Part shown: positions 40,077 through 44,397 of the stretch, one piece after another
Position numbering within the stretch: position 1 is the first letter of the stretch
How the letters are laid out: each line of letters opens with the position of its first letter
Source of the DNA: Flavobacteriales bacterium
GTDB taxonomy: Bacteria > Bacteroidota > Bacteroidia > Flavobacteriales_D > UBA2798
DNA length: 44,397 bases
Assembly: GCA_019694795.1 (NCBI GenBank)
Contig: JAIBBF010000025.1
Span: 1-44,397, forward strand
Reading direction: 5' to 3'
Position numbers and translations under genes: made by a program
Notes under the pieces: model-generated
What the model was told of the DNA's origin: nothing
Seen by the model: the letters and a program-made list of their open reading frames with translations, nothing else
Database searches by the model: none

Positions 40077-42419
40077 TTAAAATTTGAAATTCCAGGTGAT
40101 GGAAGGAATGATTTTAAACAGTGTAGTTTTAACCGCTTCGGTTTGTCCGGTTGGATTTCCATTTTCATCCGTTTTCTCACGGAAGGTGATGGAAAATGCA
40201 TTGGCGCGGTTGTAAATATTGTAAATGGAAAAGTTCCATGAGCTTTCAAATTTTCTTCCTTCTTTTTTCTTACCATCAAGCGTAAAGGAAATATCAGCCC
40301 GGTGGTAATTGGGCATGCGGTAATTGTTTCGCGAAGGATAATAGGCTAAAATATTACCATCGTATTCGTATCGTCCGCCAGGGAAAGTAATAGCATTACC
40401 AGTTGCAAAAACCCAGGTGGCACTGAGTGATGCACGTTTGTTGATTTGCCAGGTTCCCACTACGGAAATATTATGTCTGCGGTCGTTTTTTACGGGATAA
40501 GGATCGTTGTTGTTGATGCCATTTACCTGACGCATGGTTTTCGCCAGGGTGTAACTGATCCATCCTGTAATTTTACCTTCTGTTTTTTGTACGAGTAATT
40601 CGGTTCCGTAGGACCACCCTTTTCCAAATAGCAGTTCACGTTCAATTACCGGATTAAATTGAATATCGGCATTGTCGCGGTAATCAATTTGGTTGGCCAT
40701 CCATTTGTGATAAACTTCCAATGAAGCTTCCCATCCTTTTTTGAAATTTCTGAAATATCCAACAGCAATCTGGTCGCTAATCTGCGGACGAATATGTATT
40801 CCACTTGGCATCCATAAATCGGTTGGAAGCGTGGTGGCCGAATTCGAAATCTGATGCAGGAATTGATAGGTGTGATCGTAGCTGGCTTTTAACGATGCAT
40901 TTTCACTGAGTGAATACGAGGCAGCAAAACGAGGTTCTGGTCCAACATACGATTTTATCAGATCTCCCTTGGCGTATTCGGTAGTATCGGTAATATCGTA
41001 ATTGTTTACATCGCTGAATGTGTACTCGGTGGTTGAGCCGATGACATTAAACAAGGTTAAGCGCAGTCCATATCTGATATTGAAACGAGGATTGAATTCG
41101 TATTTATGATCATAATAAACCGACGATTCAATAGCGTTCTTTTTGGGTAATTCCGACACATTAAAAATGGAAGTACTGCGGATAGGTTCAAATCTTCCCG
41201 GTTGGAATTTGTGATAAACCGAAGCTACTCCAAAATAAATGGTACTGTTTGGTTTGGGGTAATAGGACCAATCCGCTTTTACACCGTAATCATCAATTCC
41301 CGATACCAATTGAAAATTCTGTGTTTCGGATAAATCAATCTGAATTCCGTAATCGAAATTGGAATAGATGGCGGTGATGTTACTGAATAATTTCGGGTTG
41401 TAAATATGGTTCCAGCGTAAAGTAGCGGTTGCATTTCCCCAATCGAAACCAAATAAACCTGCTAGTGAAAGCACATCGCGACCAAAATATCCTGATACAA
41501 ACAAACGATCTTTTTCTCCCAGGCGATAATTTCCTTTTGCATTAAAATCATAAAAATAAAGTTTGTTATCCCGCAAATCTTTATTCGGTGCGAGCTTTAA
41601 AAATACATCGGCATAGGTTCTTCTTCCGCTCACAATAAATGATCCTTTTTCTTTTAATATTGGCGATTCAAGTGTGAGTCGGCTTGAAATTGTTCCCAAA
41701 CCTCCGGTTCCTGCAAATCGTTTGGAATTTCCGTCTTTCATGCGGACATCAATCAATGAGGCTAATCGTCCGCCATACTTAGCAGGGATCCCTCCCTTGT
41801 ATACATCAAGATCTTTTACGGCATCCGGATTAAATACCGAGAAGAATCCGAATAAATGGGACGCATTATACACGGTTGCTTCATCCAATAAAATCAGATT
41901 TTGATCATTGGCACCTCCGCGGACATTAAATCCGGCATTTCCTTCACCGGCACTTTGAATACCCGGTAATAGTTGAATGGTTTTTAGCATGTCTACTTCA
42001 CCAAACAATGCCGGTAATTTTTTTGCTGTAGCCACATCCATTTTTACAACGCTGATTTGTTTATCCTGCGGTGTTTCTATTTTCTTATCCTCAATACTGA
42101 TTTCTTCCAGTTGCACACTGGAGACACTTAATTCAATATCGATTTTCTGATTGCTTTGAAGCTGGACTTCCTTTTCTACCGTAGCATAACCTACAAAACT
42201 ATAGGCAAGGTGATAAGTTCCTGCAGGTAGTGTAAGGGAGTAAAATCCATAAGCGTTGGTTATGGTACCGGTACCCAGTTCTTTCACCAGAATACTCGAT
42301 CCAATAATTTCTTCTCCGTTACCGGCATCTTTTACTGAACCCGAAATAGTGAATTTTTGTTGCGCGTTTAATTGGGAAAAACCCAAAATAAAAATCAACG
42401 ATGTAAATAAAGTCCTCAT
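40077..42419 (-). CDS. TonB-dependent outer-membrane receptor with N-terminal carboxypeptidase-like domain
   Basis: 780 aa. Signal peptide MRTLFTSLIFILGFSQLNAQ. A CarboxypepD_reg-like beta domain (about 22-100: ISGSVKDAGNGEEIIGSSIL, NAYGFYSLTLPAG) is followed by a plug domain (about 125-230: PALFGEVDMLKTIQLLPGIQ, FNVRGGANDQNLILLDEATV). A 22-strand-type barrel runs to the end, which closes with a terminal Phe (SITWNFKF) as expected for BAM recognition. It imports an unknown substrate using TonB energy. It is co-transcribed with the DUF4249 lipoprotein. The ligand cannot be read from the sequence, and no sugar-degrading genes are adjacent. Confidence 0.95.
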   Translation of the reverse strand: MRTLFTSLIFILGFSQLNAQQKFTISGSVKDAGNGEEIIGSSILVKELGTGTITNAYGFYSLTLPAGTYHLAYSFVGYATVEKEVQLQSNQKIDIELSVSSVQLEEISIEDKKIETPQDKQISVVKMDVATAKKLPALFGEVDMLKTIQLLPGIQSAGEGNAGFNVRGGANDQNLILLDEATVYNASHLFGFFSVFNPDAVKDLDVYKGGIPAKYGGRLASLIDVRMKDGNSKRFAGTGGLGTISSRLTLESPILKEKGSFIVSGRRTYADVFLKLAPNKDLRDNKLYFYDFNAKGNYRLGEKDRLFVSGYFGRDVLSLAGLFGFDWGNATATLRWNHIYNPKLFSNITAIYSNFDYGIQIDLSETQNFQLVSGIDDYGVKADWSYYPKPNSTIYFGVASVYHKFQPGRFEPIRSTSIFNVSELPKKNAIESSVYYDHKYEFNPRFNIRYGLRLTLFNVIGSTTEYTFSDVNNYDITDTTEYAKGDLIKSYVGPEPRFAASYSLSENASLKASYDHTYQFLHQISNSATTLPTDLWMPSGIHIRPQISDQIAVGYFRNFKKGWEASLEVYHKWMANQIDYRDNADIQFNPVIERELLFGKGWSYGTELLVQKTEGKITGWISYTLAKTMRQVNGINNNDPYPVKNDRRHNISVVGTWQINKRASLSATWVFATGNAITFPGGRYEYDGNILAYYPSRNNYRMPNYHRADISFTLDGKKKEGRKFESSWNFSIYNIYNRANAFSITFREKTDENGNPTGQTEAVKTTLFKIIPSITWNFKF

Positions 42420-42436
42420 TCTTTAATTATATGCAG

Positions 42437-42444
42437 CAAAGCTA
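42437..42444 (-). promoter_or_regulatory. Possible -7 element for the TonB receptor operon
   Basis: TAGCTTTG on the minus strand matches TAnnTTTG and ends 17 bases before the receptor ATG. A -33 TTTG was not found at the usual distance. The remainder of the 128-base gap holds only a weak GC-rich hairpin candidate. Confidence 0.35.
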
Positions 42445-42547
42445 AGTTTAAGCTTTTTCGTTTCCTTACCAGTAATCATTCTATTTGGCCATTCAGCAAA
42501 AAAAGCAAGAGTACGACGCTTCAGCCGCGCTTTTGTTACAGAATGGG

Positions 42548-44397
42548 TTAATGTTCTATTAAAATTTTTCCTCCAAGCGAAGAATTTTCATTCATAACTC
42601 TCAGGAAGTAGATACCTGCAGCTATGGATGAAAGATCCAATTGCACCTGATTGGATGGCATCACACGAGTGCTGAGAATACATTTACCATCGGGCGACCA
42701 AAGTTCAACAACTGAAGCATTGAAATTGTTCGGTAAAGCAATTAAAACCTGATTGGAGGCAGGATTCGGGTAAATATGCAGTGAAGCATCCGGACTTAAA
42801 TCCTCTGTTCCTACATTGGCGGCAATATTGATGTCGTCCAGAAATAAATTATTTCCACCCCCAGAGGTAAAGACAAATTTTACCATGAAATCGGGTCCGA
42901 TATAAGCGTTACTGATATTGGTAACTGTAGCATAAGCCCAATCTGCCTGCGTAGAGGGGAAATAGGGATTGGCTTGTGGTGCAACACTGCTAAGAGAACT
43001 TGAATTCATTGTTTTTCGAACGGTCCAGCTTAAACCACAATCATTCGAAACCCATACTTTCAAAAAATCAGTGGAGGCTAAACTGTCCTTTTTCGCAAAT
43101 GCATAGCGAAAGGATAATTGCAAAGAAGGAAATCCACTGGTGTTGATGGGGACAGAAATTAATTCGTCGTCGAGATTCTCATTCGTGTTATAATTATCAA
43201 ACATAACACATTGTGTTCCGCTATAACCGCCAAGGGTATAAAGTGTAAATGCGGCATCTTGCTGCGGATTATTAATGACCCAATTATTATCGGGAATTCC
43301 ACTCGTGTAATCGAAGGATTCTAGAAGTGGACCGGGATTTCCGGGATTGGGTAACACAGTAATATAGTCGGTTATGCTTGTGCTCACTGTGGACAAGCCA
43401 TTTCCTGCACTAAGAGAAACGGTATACGTGCCGGGAACCGCGTAACTCACCGTTACCACCGAATCGGTTAATGAAGATGCATTTCCTCCGCTAAAGGTCC
43501 AGTTACGTTGCGTTACACCGTGATAGGAGTTGTCGGTAAACGTGATGGATTGATTGACACACACAATGGTTTTGTTGGCCGAAAATTCTGCTGCACATAA
43601 AGAGGATGTTCCATCGGTACCGGTAGCAATGAGATTGGCGGGCGACCATAAATTATTTCTGCCTGCAATACCTGAATTTAAACAGGCATGCATTCTTGTT
43701 TTTTGTCCGGGCGTAAACATTCTTCCACAGTAGGAATAATCCATAAAATTCTGAACGTTGTCAACCGTATTTCCACAGGAAGATCCACTCAAATTACACG
43801 TACTCCAGCCGATGGTATTTGGTGTGTCGGAAACGCCGTCGTCGAATGCGCAATTTCCGGGTTGTGCAACGGGTAAATAGTAAAATCCGGGAACATTATT
43901 TCCTCCCCAAATATGCTGGAGGTTTAAGTAGTGACCCAATTCATGCGATAATACCATGGAACGAACCGGATTGGATGTTCCGATGCTCCCAACGTAATCG
44001 TGACCAATTACAATTCCGTCCCATTCCGGAATAGTATCTGCATCCGAGGGCCACACGGCGTGACCAGCCAATCCTGCTGCGTTGGCTACGATGTAAACAT
44101 TCAAATATTTTGTAGGATCCCAATGAATAAGATCTTTCACCGAATGATCTCCGGTAAAGGTGAGGGGAGAGGCAATGCGATTAATTCCCTTTGTACAATT
44201 TCCTGCAGGATCTTTTTGTGCAAGTCGCAATTCAATTTCACAATCTGTTGCCAGAGGCTTAAAGACATTAACAATATCAACCGAGTCGGGATTTTGATGA
44301 CGGTAGTTCAGATTTAAAACACGAATGGCATCGATGATCTGGGCATCAGAAATATTTTCTGCGCCATAATTGTGAATTACGTGGAATACGACGGGGA
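42548..44397 (-). CDS. Secreted M43-type metalloprotease with PKD domain and T9SS sorting tail, N-terminus cut by window edge
   Basis: The frame is open to the right edge, and the first residues visible are PVVFHVIHNYGAENISDAQ, usual for the start of a pappalysin/cytophagalysin-like (M43) catalytic domain. The zinc site is HELGHYLNLQH (HExxHxxGxxH form), followed by the Met-turn region VQNFMDYSYCGRMFTPGQK. A PKD-like beta domain comes next (FTDNSYHGVTQRNWTFSGGN, AVPGTYTVSLSAG), then a jelly-roll-like region. The tail has DASLHIYPNPASNQVLIALP and a closing SIAAGIYFLRVMNE, a type A T9SS sorting domain. The enzyme is therefore secreted across the outer membrane. About 616 residues are visible; the signal and propeptide are missing. 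A conventional start codon is not in the window. Confidence 0.93.
   Translation of the reverse strand, partial: PVVFHVIHNYGAENISDAQIIDAIRVLNLNYRHQNPDSVDIVNVFKPLATDCEIELRLAQKDPAGNCTKGINRIASPLTFTGDHSVKDLIHWDPTKYLNVYIVANAAGLAGHAVWPSDADTIPEWDGIVIGHDYVGSIGTSNPVRSMVLSHELGHYLNLQHIWGGNNVPGFYYLPVAQPGNCAFDDGVSDTPNTIGWSTCNLSGSSCGNTVDNVQNFMDYSYCGRMFTPGQKTRMHACLNSGIAGRNNLWSPANLIATGTDGTSSLCAAEFSANKTIVCVNQSITFTDNSYHGVTQRNWTFSGGNASSLTDSVVTVSYAVPGTYTVSLSAGNGLSTVSTSITDYITVLPNPGNPGPLLESFDYTSGIPDNNWVINNPQQDAAFTLYTLGGYSGTQCVMFDNYNTNENLDDELISVPINTSGFPSLQLSFRYAFAKKDSLASTDFLKVWVSNDCGLSWTVRKTMNSSSLSSVAPQANPYFPSTQADWAYATVTNISNAYIGPDFMVKFVFTSGGGNNLFLDDINIAANVGTEDLSPDASLHIYPNPASNQVLIALPNNFNASVVELWSPDGKCILSTRVMPSNQVQLDLSSIAAGIYFLRVMNENSSLGGKILIEH

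Noticed and set aside
42490-42545. Terminator for the M43 protease
   Set aside because: Only a six-base AAAAGC/GCTTTT stem with a long loop; too weak to call.
1-44397. tRNA, rRNA, CRISPR arrays, insertion sequences or prophage genes
   Set aside because: Looked for cloverleaf-like genes, regularly spaced repeats, transposase and integrase motifs; none seen.

Overview
The window is ordinary chromosomal DNA of a Bacteroidota (CFB group) bacterium, AT-rich and densely coded on both strands, probably from the Flavobacteriales/Sphingobacteriales side. The evidence is a TonB-dependent receptor with an N-terminal carboxypeptidase-like domain next to a DUF4249 lipoprotein, type IX secretion (T9SS) C-terminal sorting domains, TPR-plus-SpoIIE phosphatases, a short basic bTHX ribosomal protein, an eukaryotic-type PruA, and several TAnnTTTG (-7) promoter elements. 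I see no rRNA, tRNA, CRISPR array, insertion sequence, prophage or integrase. No gene-free stretch exceeds about 240 bases.

Layout. 1-3.2 kb: asparagine synthetase B (cut by the left edge), a divergent PBP4-type carboxypeptidase, and a DUF4389-like membrane gene split by an in-frame TAA. 3.2-6.6 kb, minus: dihydrolipoyl dehydrogenase and two secreted proteins. 6.7-10.9 kb, plus: a helical-repeat protein, an M61 peptidase with a PDZ domain, and two related four-helix membrane proteins. 10.9-14.1 kb: a RidA protein with a lipoprotein-like leader, a PabA/TrpG glutaminase, and a SiaA-like HAMP-PP2C phosphatase. 14.3-18.7 kb: a three-gene SMC-kleisin-KITE (MksBEF/Wadjet-like) operon in the order B-F-E without a JetD nuclease. 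18.8-20.9 kb: a TPR-PP2C phosphatase. 21-23.6 kb: a peroxide-defence island (dps-ahpC-ahpD divergent from oxyR). 23.6-27.6 kb, minus: serA, DUF1015, YggS, an SDR-like protein, a 54-aa protein and DUF3817 in one tight operon. 27.7-34.8 kb: secreted proteins, pruA, a second TPR-PP2C phosphatase, a 58-aa protein and ACP phosphodiesterase. 34.9-37.2 kb: a LytS/LytR-type two-component pair followed by a SiaC-like protein. 37.3-39.3 kb: a sphingomyelin-synthase-like PAP2 protein, a Nudix hydrolase, bTHX and an Smr protein. 39.3 kb to the end: DUF4249 lipoprotein, TonB receptor and an M43 metalloprotease with a T9SS tail (cut by the right edge).

Two themes link the genes. (1) Signalling by phosphatase/partner switching: three SpoIIE-type PP2C phosphatases, one with the SiaA layout, lie within 25 kb of a SiaC-like protein whose expected phospho-threonine position reads Ile. 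(2) Chromosome or plasmid handling: the compact JetD-less SMC operon is the best candidate for an under-described system. The DUF4389-like gene interrupted by a single stop codon is the clearest sequence anomaly.
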